Source: Roseomonas sp. 18066 (lineage in GTDB: Bacteria > Pseudomonadota > Alphaproteobacteria > Acetobacterales > Acetobacteraceae). Taken from it: a stretch of DNA of 57,898 bases. The notes beneath the pieces are model-generated. The model did no database searches. It had not been told where the DNA came from and saw only the letters and a program-made list of their open reading frames with translations. Location of the stretch: the NCBI RefSeq assembly GCF_902706185.1, contig NZ_CACSJM010000015.1:1-57898 (forward strand), written 5' to 3'. This document shows positions 1 to 7,068 of the stretch, piece by piece (within the stretch, counting starts at the first letter, position 1; each line of letters begins with the position of its first letter). The position numbers and the translations under genes are program-made.

Positions 1-21
1 CCCCCCGGACAGACCCCCCCC

Positions 22-1635
22 ATGCTGTTCAACTCAGCCGGCTTCATCCTCGGCTTCCTGCCCGTCGTGCTGCTGGGCTTCGTGCTGCTGGCCGGCGGCG
101 GCCATCGCCGCCTGGCCGGGCTGTGGCTGACGGCGGCCTCGCTGGTCTTCTACGGCTGGTGGAACCCGATCTATGTGCCGCTGCTGCTGGCCAGCATGAC
201 CGCCAACTTCTGGCTGGGCGGGCTGCTGCGCCGGCATCCGACGCGGGCGCTGCTGATCGCCGGCATCGCCGCCAACGTGCTGCTGCTGGGCTATTTCAAA
301 TACACCGGCTTCCTGGTGCAGGTGGCCGACCAGGTCACCGGCGCCGGCTGGGTGGCGCCGCAGATCGTGCTGCCGCTGGCCATCTCCTTCTACACCTTCC
401 AGCAGATCGCCTATCTGAGCGACGCGCATGACGGCGCGGTGGGCGAGCACGACTTTTCCAACTACTGCCTGTTCATCACCTTCTTCCCGCATCTGATCGC
501 CGGCCCGATCACCCATCACAAGGAGATGCTGGAGCAGTTCGAAAGCCGCGACGGCTTCCGCCCGCGCATCGACGCCATGGCGGTGGGCGCCACGCTGTTC
601 CTGATGGGGCTGTTCAAGAAGGTGGTGCTGGCCGACCCGATGGGCGCCGAGGCCGCCCCGGTCTTCGCCGCCGCCGCCGATGGCGTCAGCCTGGCGATGC
701 TCGATGCCTGGACCGGCGCGCTGTCCTACACGCTGCAGCTGTATTTCGATTTCTCCGGCTACAGCGACATGGCGATCGGCCTCGGCCTGCTGTTCGGGAT
801 CAGCCTGCCGGCCAATTTCGACAGCCCCTACAAGGCGCAGAACATCATCCAGTACTGGTCGCGCTGGCACATGACGCTGACGCGCTTCCTGACCAGCTAC
901 CTCTACACGCCGATGGTGCTGCGGGCGACGCGGGCGCGGGTCGCCGCCGGCAAGCCGCTGCCCAAGCGCGGCAAGATGTCGCCCGGCGCCTTCCTGCACC
1001 TGGTCGCCTGGCCGACCATCGCGACGCTGCTGATCTCCGGCGTCTGGCATGGCGCCGGCTGGCAGTTCGTGGCGTTCGGCGCGCTGCACGCCTTCTACCT
1101 GGTCGTCGCGCATGGCTGGCGCGCCTTCAAGGCGAGCCGCGGCATGCCGCTGGACAGCAGCAACCCCTTCAAGCGCGGCGTCGCCGTGCTGACCACCTTC
1201 CTGTGCGTCGTCGTCGGCGCCGTCTTCTTCCGCTCGACGGATCTGACCTCGGCGCTGGCCATGCTGGCCGGCATGGCGGGGCTGCACGGCTTCGAATTCC
1301 CGCCCGTCCTGGCCGAGCTGCCGGTGCTGGCCGGTGTCATCGCCGCCCTCGGCGTCAATGTGGCGCAGCCCGACTTCTTCCGCCCCACCACGGCGCTGCA
1401 GATCGCGGCCCTGCTGGCCTTCTGCTGGACCCTGCCGAACAGCCAGCAATGGCTGCGCGCCGCGCGCACGGCGCTGGGCTGGAAGCCCTGGTCGAGCTGG
1501 ATGGAGCAGCGCATGCCCTGGCTGAGCTGGCGGCCGAACGCGGCGGTCGGCGTGGTGGTCGGCATGGTCGGCTTCTACGCCCTGGCCCGGGCGCTCTCCG
1601 CCGCGCCCACCGAATTCCTCTACTTCCAGTTCTGA
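22..1635 (+). CDS. MBOAT-family membrane O-acyltransferase (AlgI/DltB-like)
   Basis: 537 residues, many hydrophobic segments. This looks like an MBOAT (membrane-bound O-acyltransferase) of the AlgI/DltB branch, which moves an acyl group from a donor to an extracytoplasmic polymer through the membrane. The family signatures are visible: YWSRWHMTLTRFL around residues 278-290 (His283), and SGVWHGAGWQF around 339-349, whose His343 is the invariant MBOAT histidine. The family-typical FFRSTDL stretch follows near 402. Length is normal for the family. The start at 22 is the only reasonable ATG, but only 21 bases precede it, with no clear ribosome site. The next gene starts 17 bases downstream and is FkbH-like, followed by an acyl carrier protein and an SGNH-like protein. 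The likely job is therefore O-acylation of the polysaccharide made by this locus. Family assignment is firm; the acyl group is inferred. Confidence 0.92.
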   Translation: MLFNSAGFILGFLPVVLLGFVLLAGGGHRRLAGLWLTAASLVFYGWWNPIYVPLLLASMTANFWLGGLLRRHPTRALLIAGIAANVLLLGYFKYTGFLVQVADQVTGAGWVAPQIVLPLAISFYTFQQIAYLSDAHDGAVGEHDFSNYCLFITFFPHLIAGPITHHKEMLEQFESRDGFRPRIDAMAVGATLFLMGLFKKVVLADPMGAEAAPVFAAAADGVSLAMLDAWTGALSYTLQLYFDFSGYSDMAIGLGLLFGISLPANFDSPYKAQNIIQYWSRWHMTLTRFLTSYLYTPMVLRATRARVAAGKPLPKRGKMSPGAFLHLVAWPTIATLLISGVWHGAGWQFVAFGALHAFYLVVAHGWRAFKASRGMPLDSSNPFKRGVAVLTTFLCVVVGAVFFRSTDLTSALAMLAGMAGLHGFEFPPVLAELPVLAGVIAALGVNVAQPDFFRPTTALQIAALLAFCWTLPNSQQWLRAARTALGWKPWSSWMEQRMPWLSWRPNAAVGVVVGMVGFYALARALSAAPTEFLYFQF

Positions 1636-1652
1636 CCGTCATCGGATCGGAC

Positions 1653-3587
1653 ATGCCCATGGACCAGCTCGCCTGGCTTCCCCCCCACCCGGATCTCGGG
1701 GCCGCGCTCGCGGCCGCGCGCGCCGAGGAGAACCCGGCGGCGCTGCTGGCCACCGCCGCGCGGCTGTCGGGCTTCCGCCGCGACTTCGCGGCCACGGGCC
1801 GCATCGACCGCCTGGCGCAGCGCGCCATCGCCGAGGGGGCAGCGCCGAAATCGGCGGGGCTGGTGCCCTACCGCGTCGCGGTGCTGGCCTCGCACACGGT
1901 GGACCACCTGCTGCCGGCGATGCGGGTCGCGGGGCTGGCGCGGCGCCTGGCGCTGGCGGTGCACACCACGGCCTATGGCCAGTACCGCCAGTCGCTGATG
2001 GGCGAGGATGCGGCGCTGGCGGCTTTCTCGCCGCAGATGGTGCTGCTGGCCCTCGATGCGCGCGACGCGCCGCTGGAACTGCCGTTGACGGCGTCGGAGG
2101 AGGTGGTGAACGCCGCCGTCGCCACCCGCGTCGACGAGCTGCGCCGGCTGTGGCGCCGCGCGCGGCAGCGCTTCGCCGCGCAGGTGGTGCAGCAGACGCT
2201 GGTGCCGCTGGACCCGCCGCTGTTCGGCAGCTTCGAGGCGCTGGTGCCCGCCGCGCCCTGGTCGGTGGTGGAGCGGCTGAACACCGCGCTGCGCGCCGCG
2301 GCGCGGGAGGAGGGCGTGCTGCTGCTCGACCTCGCCTGGGAGGCCGCGCGCCTCGGCCAGGGCCAGGGGCTGGGCGATGCCGTGCGCTGGCACCAGGCCA
2401 AGCAGCTGGTCAGCCATGCGCTGGCGCCGCTCTATGGCGACCTGGTCGCCCGCATCGCGGCGGCCGCGGCGGGGCAGTCGAAGAAATGCCTGGTGCTCGA
2501 CCTCGACAACACGCTGTGGGGCGGGGTGATCGGCGATGACGGCATCGCCGGCATCAAGCTCGGCCAGGGCAGCGCGACCGGCGAAGCCTTCCTGTCGGTG
2601 CAGCGCTATGCCGCGGCGCTGGGCCAGCGCGGCGTCATCCTGGCCGTCTGCAGCAAGAACGACATGGCGGTCGCCGAGGCGGCCTTCGCCGAGCATCCCG
2701 AGATGGCGCTGAAGCGGAGCGATATCGCCTGCTTCGTGGCGAACTGGCAGGACAAGGCCAAGAACCTGCGGCAGATCGCGCAGCGGCTGAACATCGGCAT
2801 CGACAGCCTGGTCTTCCTCGACGACAACCCGGCCGAGCGCGACATCATCCGCCGCGAGCTGCCCGAGGTCGCGGTGCCCGAGCTGCCGGAAGATGCCGCC
2901 AACTACGCCGCCTGCCTGGCCAGCGCCGGCTACTTCGAGACCATCGCCTTCACCGCCGACGACGCCGCCCGCGGCCGCGACTATGTCGCCAACGAGGAGC
3001 GGCGCGCGGCGCTGGAGGAAGCCACCGACATGGAGGGCTATCTGCAGAGCCTGGCCATGGTGCTGCAGGCGCGCGAGATCGGCCCGGCCGAGCTGCCGCG
3101 CAGCGTGCAGCTGGTCAACAAGACCAACCAGTTCAACCTGACCACGCGCCGCACCTCGGAGGCCGCGGTCGGCGCGCTCAGCACCGATCCGCGCAGCCTG
3201 GCGCTGGCGCTGCGGCTGCGCGACCGCTTCGGCGACAACGGGCTGATCGCCGTCATCCTGGCGAAGCCGGATGCGGATGCGCTGCGCATCGACACCTGGC
3301 TGATGAGCTGCCGCGTGCTCGGCCGCCAGGTGGAGGAGGCGACGCTCGCCGTCCTCGCCGAGGCGGCGACCGAGCGCGGCTACCGCGCGCTCCTCGGCGA
3401 ATACATCCCCTCCGGCCGCAACGGCATGGTCGAGGCGCATTACGCCAAGCTCGGCTTCGCGCCCTGCGACCCGCCGCCCGGCGCGGCGCCGGAGGCCCGC
3501 TTCTGGCGCTACGTCCTCGGCGCGGCGCCGCTGCCCCCCCACGCCATCGCCATCGAAACCCAGCGCGAGCAGGTGCTGACGCCATGA
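1653..3587 (+). CDS. FkbH-like HAD-IIIC protein (acyl carrier protein loading enzyme)
   Basis: 644 residues from the ATG at 1653; a second ATG six bases later is possible. Three parts are visible. An N-terminal SGNH-like alpha/beta region spans about 70-270. A HAD domain has DLDNT at 283-287, CSKN at 333-336 and FLDDNPAERD at 388-397. A C-terminal GNAT-like domain starts near 470. This architecture is that of FkbH-like proteins, known to dephosphorylate 1,3-bisphosphoglycerate and transfer the glyceryl group to an acyl carrier protein. The partner is probably the carrier protein encoded next, whose ATGA start overlaps this stop codon. The usual methoxymalonyl-ACP genes (acyl-CoA dehydrogenases, O-methyltransferase) are absent, so glyceryl itself, or a close relative, may be the group handed on. 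Family is confident; substrate is inference. Confidence 0.9.
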   Translation: MPMDQLAWLPPHPDLGAALAAARAEENPAALLATAARLSGFRRDFAATGRIDRLAQRAIAEGAAPKSAGLVPYRVAVLASHTVDHLLPAMRVAGLARRLALAVHTTAYGQYRQSLMGEDAALAAFSPQMVLLALDARDAPLELPLTASEEVVNAAVATRVDELRRLWRRARQRFAAQVVQQTLVPLDPPLFGSFEALVPAAPWSVVERLNTALRAAAREEGVLLLDLAWEAARLGQGQGLGDAVRWHQAKQLVSHALAPLYGDLVARIAAAAAGQSKKCLVLDLDNTLWGGVIGDDGIAGIKLGQGSATGEAFLSVQRYAAALGQRGVILAVCSKNDMAVAEAAFAEHPEMALKRSDIACFVANWQDKAKNLRQIAQRLNIGIDSLVFLDDNPAERDIIRRELPEVAVPELPEDAANYAACLASAGYFETIAFTADDAARGRDYVANEERRAALEEATDMEGYLQSLAMVLQAREIGPAELPRSVQLVNKTNQFNLTTRRTSEAAVGALSTDPRSLALALRLRDRFGDNGLIAVILAKPDADALRIDTWLMSCRVLGRQVEEATLAVLAEAATERGYRALLGEYIPSGRNGMVEAHYAKLGFAPCDPPPGAAPEARFWRYVLGAAPLPPHAIAIETQREQVLTP

Positions 3588-3829
3588 ACGAAGTCCAGCT
3601 CTACAGCCAGATCAACCAGATCTTCCGCGACGTCTTCGACGATGACGCCATCACCGTGGACGCCACCACCACGGCGCATGACGTCGAGGGCTGGGACAGC
3701 GCCGCGCATGTCAGCCTGATCGTCGCGGCGGAGATGCATTTCTCGATCCGCTTCCGCACGGCCGAGCTCGACACGCTGCACAATGTCGGCGACTTCGCGA
3801 AGCTGATCCAGGGCAAGGTCGGGGCCTGA
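3584..3829 (+). CDS. Acyl carrier protein
   Basis: 81 residues, four-helix carrier protein size. The phosphopantetheine attachment serine is Ser39 in GWDSAAHVSL; Ala follows where most carrier proteins have Leu. Start overlaps the FkbH-like stop (ATGA) and the next gene begins three bases after its own stop, so the genes are co-translated. In context it should be loaded by the FkbH-like enzyme and present the acyl group to the MBOAT protein at the membrane, as DltC does for DltB in D-alanylation. It is not a fatty-acid AcpP: no fab genes are nearby and the sequence around the serine diverges from DSLD. Confidence 0.93.
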   Translation: MNEVQLYSQINQIFRDVFDDDAITVDATTTAHDVEGWDSAAHVSLIVAAEMHFSIRFRTAELDTLHNVGDFAKLIQGKVGA

Positions 3830-3832
3830 GCC

Positions 3833-4840
3833 ATGCCCGAGCAGAAACCTGTGCCGAGACGCTATTTCATCGCGCTGCTCGGCAGCCTGGGGGGCAGCTT
3901 CGCGCTGTTCTACCTGGCCCTCTTCGGCCTCGGCGCGACCGGCCACCTGCCGCCGCCGGGCTTCGCCAACTCGATCTGCGTCGACGAGAAGCTGGCGCAT
4001 CTGCGCGACCGGCCGCCGCAGGCTGCGAACCTGCTGGTGATCGGCTCCTCCATCGCCTGGCGGCATTTCGACGGCGACGTGGTGCGCAACGAGACGCCGC
4101 AGGCGCAGCCGCTGAACGGCGCCTTCTGCGGGCTGACCATCAACCAGAGCACCTATGCCGCCGACTGGCTGCTCGGCCACAACGACAGCGTGCGCGAAGT
4201 GCTGCTGATCGCCAGCCCGCATGACTTCGAGAATTGCGGACGGATGCGCACCGCGGTCTTCGATGCCGCGGATGCCGACGCCTTCGTCTATGGCGGCAGC
4301 TCGCCCTGGCCCTACTACATCAAGTATTTCGCCCCCGCCGCGCTGCTGCGCAACGCGCTGACGGTCGGCGCCAAGCGCCAGGGCGGCGCGGTGATGGATC
4401 CGCTGGTCTTCGACCGCTACGCCAGCGGCCCGATGGAGAATGACGGCGTGCGCGACACGCTGCTCTACGGCCCGGTGCGGCATCTCGACCAGGCCTGCTT
4501 CGACGCCCTCGACCGCTTCGCCCGCGAGATGCGCCGCAGCGGGCGGCGGCTGATGGTGGCCTCGACGCCGATGCACCCGGCCTGGAAGCGGCAATACGAC
4601 CCGTCCAACGTCATGCAGGACGGCTTCGGCGCGCGGGTGCGCCAGGTGCTGGCCGCCTCGGGCGGCGAGTACTGGGACGGCGACGGCGCCCGCGTGGTCA
4701 GCGAGGCCGCTTTCTACGACGCCATCCATCTGCACTGGTCGGCGGTCGCGCCCTATAGCGCGGCGCTGGCGCGGCACTTCCAGTTCGGCGTGGCGCCGCC
4801 CGCGGCGGCGGCCTCGCTGGTCGGGGCCAGCCGGCTGTGA
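3833..4840 (+). CDS. Membrane-anchored SGNH-hydrolase-like protein (DltD/AlgJ-like role)
   Basis: 335 residues. One N-terminal membrane anchor (about 10-34) is followed by a soluble, probably periplasmic domain. VIGSSIAW (69-76) matches a block I nucleophile position (Ser72) of the DltD-like GSS type, and DAIHLHWS (296-303) fits the Asp-x-x-His block V. The layout is that of SGNH-fold partners (DltD, AlgX/AlgJ) which receive acyl groups from MBOAT proteins and pass them to the polymer. Overall similarity to a named family is weak, so the function rests on fold motifs plus position, three bases after the carrier protein gene. Alternatives are an esterase that removes acyl groups, or a non-catalytic polymer-binding protein. 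Confidence 0.7.
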   Translation: MPEQKPVPRRYFIALLGSLGGSFALFYLALFGLGATGHLPPPGFANSICVDEKLAHLRDRPPQAANLLVIGSSIAWRHFDGDVVRNETPQAQPLNGAFCGLTINQSTYAADWLLGHNDSVREVLLIASPHDFENCGRMRTAVFDAADADAFVYGGSSPWPYYIKYFAPAALLRNALTVGAKRQGGAVMDPLVFDRYASGPMENDGVRDTLLYGPVRHLDQACFDALDRFAREMRRSGRRLMVASTPMHPAWKRQYDPSNVMQDGFGARVRQVLAASGGEYWDGDGARVVSEAAFYDAIHLHWSAVAPYSAALARHFQFGVAPPAAAASLVGASRL

Positions 4841-4854
4841 GGTGGTGGTCCGGC

Positions 4855-4998
4855 ATGCTGCTCTGGTCCGCCGCCACGCTGGGCCAGCCCTGGCACGCGG
4901 CGCCTGACGACGGGTTGTCGTCGCGCGCCGGGGCGCTCGGGGCCGCGGCCGCCACGCCATCGCCCATCCCGCCCGCGGCATCGTCCGCGCGCGGTTGA
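4855..4998 (+). CDS. Possible 47-residue small ORF
   Basis: An ATG 14 bases after the SGNH-like gene opens a 47-codon frame ending in TGA at 4996-4998. It begins with a short hydrophobic stretch and then becomes Ala/Pro/Gly-rich. The upstream GGTGG is a weak ribosome site. Composition is what random GC-rich DNA would give, so this may be chance. It is the only candidate in the 222-base gap before the GT2 gene. Confidence 0.15.
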   Translation: MLLWSAATLGQPWHAAPDDGLSSRAGALGAAAATPSPIPPAASSARG

Positions 4999-5062
4999 CC
5001 CGATCCATCGTCATCGCATGCTGGCCCGGCGGATCGCCGCGGCCACGAGGAGGTAAGGCGCA

Positions 5063-6223
5063 ATGCTGCTGCTGACAGGAGCCCTGCTGACCGGGCTGGC
5101 GCTGCATCCCTTCACGACCTATCCGCTGTCGCTGCGGCTGCTGCGCCGTCCGCCGCCGCCTGTCCTGCCGCCATCCGACGGCGCGCTGCCCAGCATCACC
5201 GTCTGCATGTGCGCCTATAACGAGGAAGCGGTGATCGAGGCCAAGGCGCGCAACCTGATCGCGCTGCAGGCGGCGACGCCGGGCGATGTCCAGCTGCTGG
5301 TCTATGTCGATGGCCAGACCGACCGCACCGCGGCGCTGCTGGCGCCCTTCGCCGACCGCATCACCGTGGTCGCGGCGCCGGAGCGGCATGGCAAGAGCCA
5401 TGGCATGCGCAAGCTGTCCGGCATGGCGCGGGGCGACCTGCTGGTCTTCACCGATGCCAATGTGATGATCGACCCCCAGGCGCTGAACGCGCTGCGCCGG
5501 CACTTCGCCGATCCGCGCGTGGGCTGCGTCTGCGGCAACCTGCTCTACGGCAACCAGGTGGTCTCCGACACCAGCACGGTGAACTCGGCCTATTGGAGCC
5601 TGGAGGAGCGGATCAAGCAGGCCGAATCCGACCACGGCATGGTGATCGGCGCCGACGGCTCGCTCTTCGCGGTGCGGCGCGCGCTGAACCCGCCAGTGCC
5701 GGACGACATCATCGACGACTTCTTCGTCTCGCTCAGCATCCTCTGCGACGGGCACCGCGTTATCCGCGCGCCCGACGTGATCGCGCATGAGGAATCCGTC
5801 GTCGATCGGAAGGAAGAGTTCCGCCGGAAGGTCAGGATCTCCTGCCAGGCCTTCAACGTGCACCGCCTGCTGTGGCCGCGATTGAAGAAGCTGCCGGCGC
5901 TGCCGCTCTACGGCTATGTCTCGCACAAGCTGCTGCGCTGGCTGGTGGCGCCGCTGCTGATCCTGGCCGCGCTCTGCTTCCTCGGCGCCGCTTTGCAGGC
6001 GCTGCCGGCCTGGCTGGTGCTGGGTGCTGCCGCGCTGGGCCTGGCCGGCGCTGGCGCCGCCATCGCGCTGCGCATCGGCCCGGCGCAGAAGATCTGGGAA
6101 GTCTGGCTGGCCTTCTGCGCCACGGCGCTCGGCATCCTGCGCTCGCTGAAGGGAGAACGTTTCCAGACCTGGTCGCCGGCGCAATCGATCCGTGGCGGCG
6201 CCACGGCGCGGGCGCGGCCATGA
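5063..6223 (+). CDS. Glycosyltransferase family 2 (membrane, EPS assembly)
   Basis: 386 residues with a strong GAGGAGGT ribosome site just before the ATG. It has the GT2 GT-A layout: an N-terminal membrane segment, SITVCMCAYNEE (48-59), TDAN as the DxD-type metal site near 132-135, DDFF near 218-221 as the acceptor-side acidic pair, then two C-terminal membrane helices (about 290-345). This resembles the processive or ExoM-like GT2 enzymes that add a sugar to a lipid-linked repeat unit on the cytoplasmic face. It overlaps the aldo/keto reductase start by four bases (ATGA), so both are in one transcript. Sugar specificity cannot be read. Confidence 0.88.
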   Translation: MLLLTGALLTGLALHPFTTYPLSLRLLRRPPPPVLPPSDGALPSITVCMCAYNEEAVIEAKARNLIALQAATPGDVQLLVYVDGQTDRTAALLAPFADRITVVAAPERHGKSHGMRKLSGMARGDLLVFTDANVMIDPQALNALRRHFADPRVGCVCGNLLYGNQVVSDTSTVNSAYWSLEERIKQAESDHGMVIGADGSLFAVRRALNPPVPDDIIDDFFVSLSILCDGHRVIRAPDVIAHEESVVDRKEEFRRKVRISCQAFNVHRLLWPRLKKLPALPLYGYVSHKLLRWLVAPLLILAALCFLGAALQALPAWLVLGAAALGLAGAGAAIALRIGPAQKIWEVWLAFCATALGILRSLKGERFQTWSPAQSIRGGATARARP

Positions 6224-7068
6224 GCGCGACGCTCGCCCCCCGCCACAGCGCGCCCATCGCCGGCAGCAGGATCGGGCTCGGTTGCTCGCGCCTCGGCTCG
6301 ACGCTGGGCGGCGCGCGCGGCGAGGAGGCGCGGCACCTGCTGCGCCACGCGCTGGCCCAGGGCGTCACCCTGTTCGACACCGCCGATATCTACGGCCAGG
6401 GCGAGAGCGAGCGGCTGATCGGTGCCGCGCTCGGCGCCGACCGCGACCGCGTCACCATCGTCACCAAGGCCGGCCAGCGCTTCACCGCGGCGCAGCGCGC
6501 GGTGACGCTGGTCAAGCGGCCGCTGGGGATGCTGGCGCGCGCGCTGCCGGGGCTGAAGCGCGGCATCGCGTCGCGCCGCGCGGCCTCGTTGCCGCGGGAT
6601 TATTCGGCCGCGCATCTGCAGCGCTCCATCGAGGGCAGCCTGCGGCGGCTGCGCACCGACCGCATCGATCTGTTCCTGCTGCACAGCCCCGACGCCGCGG
6701 CGATCGAGACGGGCGAGGCGGTCGGCTTGCTGGAAGCCCAGCGCCAGGCTGGCAAGCTCGGCGGCTGGGGCATCTCGGTCGACGATGCCGCCGCCGGCCG
6801 CGCCGCGCTGCGCCTGGCCGGAATGGCGGGGTTGCAGATCCCCTTGACGGTCGCGGCAGAGCTGCGGCCGGAGATCGCCGCCTTCACCGCGCGCGGCGGG
6901 CATCTGCTGCTGCGCGAGATCTTCGCCGGCCAGCCCTCCGGCGTCGGCCATCGCCAGGCCGCCATCGCCGCCGCCCTGGCCTGGCCGGGTGCGACCGCGC
7001 TGGTCGGCACCACCTCGATCCCGCATCTGGACGAGGCCTTGCAGCACGCCGCCGGGAGAGCCGCATGA
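6220..7068 (+). CDS. Aldo/keto reductase family protein
   Basis: 282 residues; the ATG at 6220 overlaps the GT2 stop (ATGA), which decides the start although the frame is open upstream. The aldo/keto reductase tetrad is visible: Asp and Tyr in FDTADIYGQGESE, Lys in VTKAGQ and His in LFLLHSPD. The NAD(P)H-dependent (alpha/beta)8 barrel would reduce a carbonyl or act in sugar dehydrogenation/epimerisation. Sandwiched between a GT2 gene and a GMC oxidoreductase, it probably works on a sugar nucleotide or a lipid-linked sugar of the polymer. The region between the Tyr and the His is somewhat longer than usual, with a basic insert around 85-120. Confidence 0.85.
   Translation: MSATLAPRHSAPIAGSRIGLGCSRLGSTLGGARGEEARHLLRHALAQGVTLFDTADIYGQGESERLIGAALGADRDRVTIVTKAGQRFTAAQRAVTLVKRPLGMLARALPGLKRGIASRRAASLPRDYSAAHLQRSIEGSLRRLRTDRIDLFLLHSPDAAAIETGEAVGLLEAQRQAGKLGGWGISVDDAAAGRAALRLAGMAGLQIPLTVAAELRPEIAAFTARGGHLLLREIFAGQPSGVGHRQAAIAAALAWPGATALVGTTSIPHLDEALQHAAGRAA

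Noticed and set aside
1620..3542. Long minus-strand frame opposite the FkbH-like gene
   Set aside because: Composition is that of a shadow frame and the plus strand has three recognisable domains.
1653..3829. Fragment of a polyketide extender-unit cluster
   Set aside because: No polyketide synthase, acyl-CoA dehydrogenase or O-methyltransferase gene nearby; flanks are polysaccharide genes.
22..4840. Alginate acetylation genes (AlgI/AlgJ)
   Set aside because: The MBOAT protein fits AlgI-like length, but no alginate synthesis genes are seen, and a carrier protein plus FkbH-like loader is not part of alginate acetylation.
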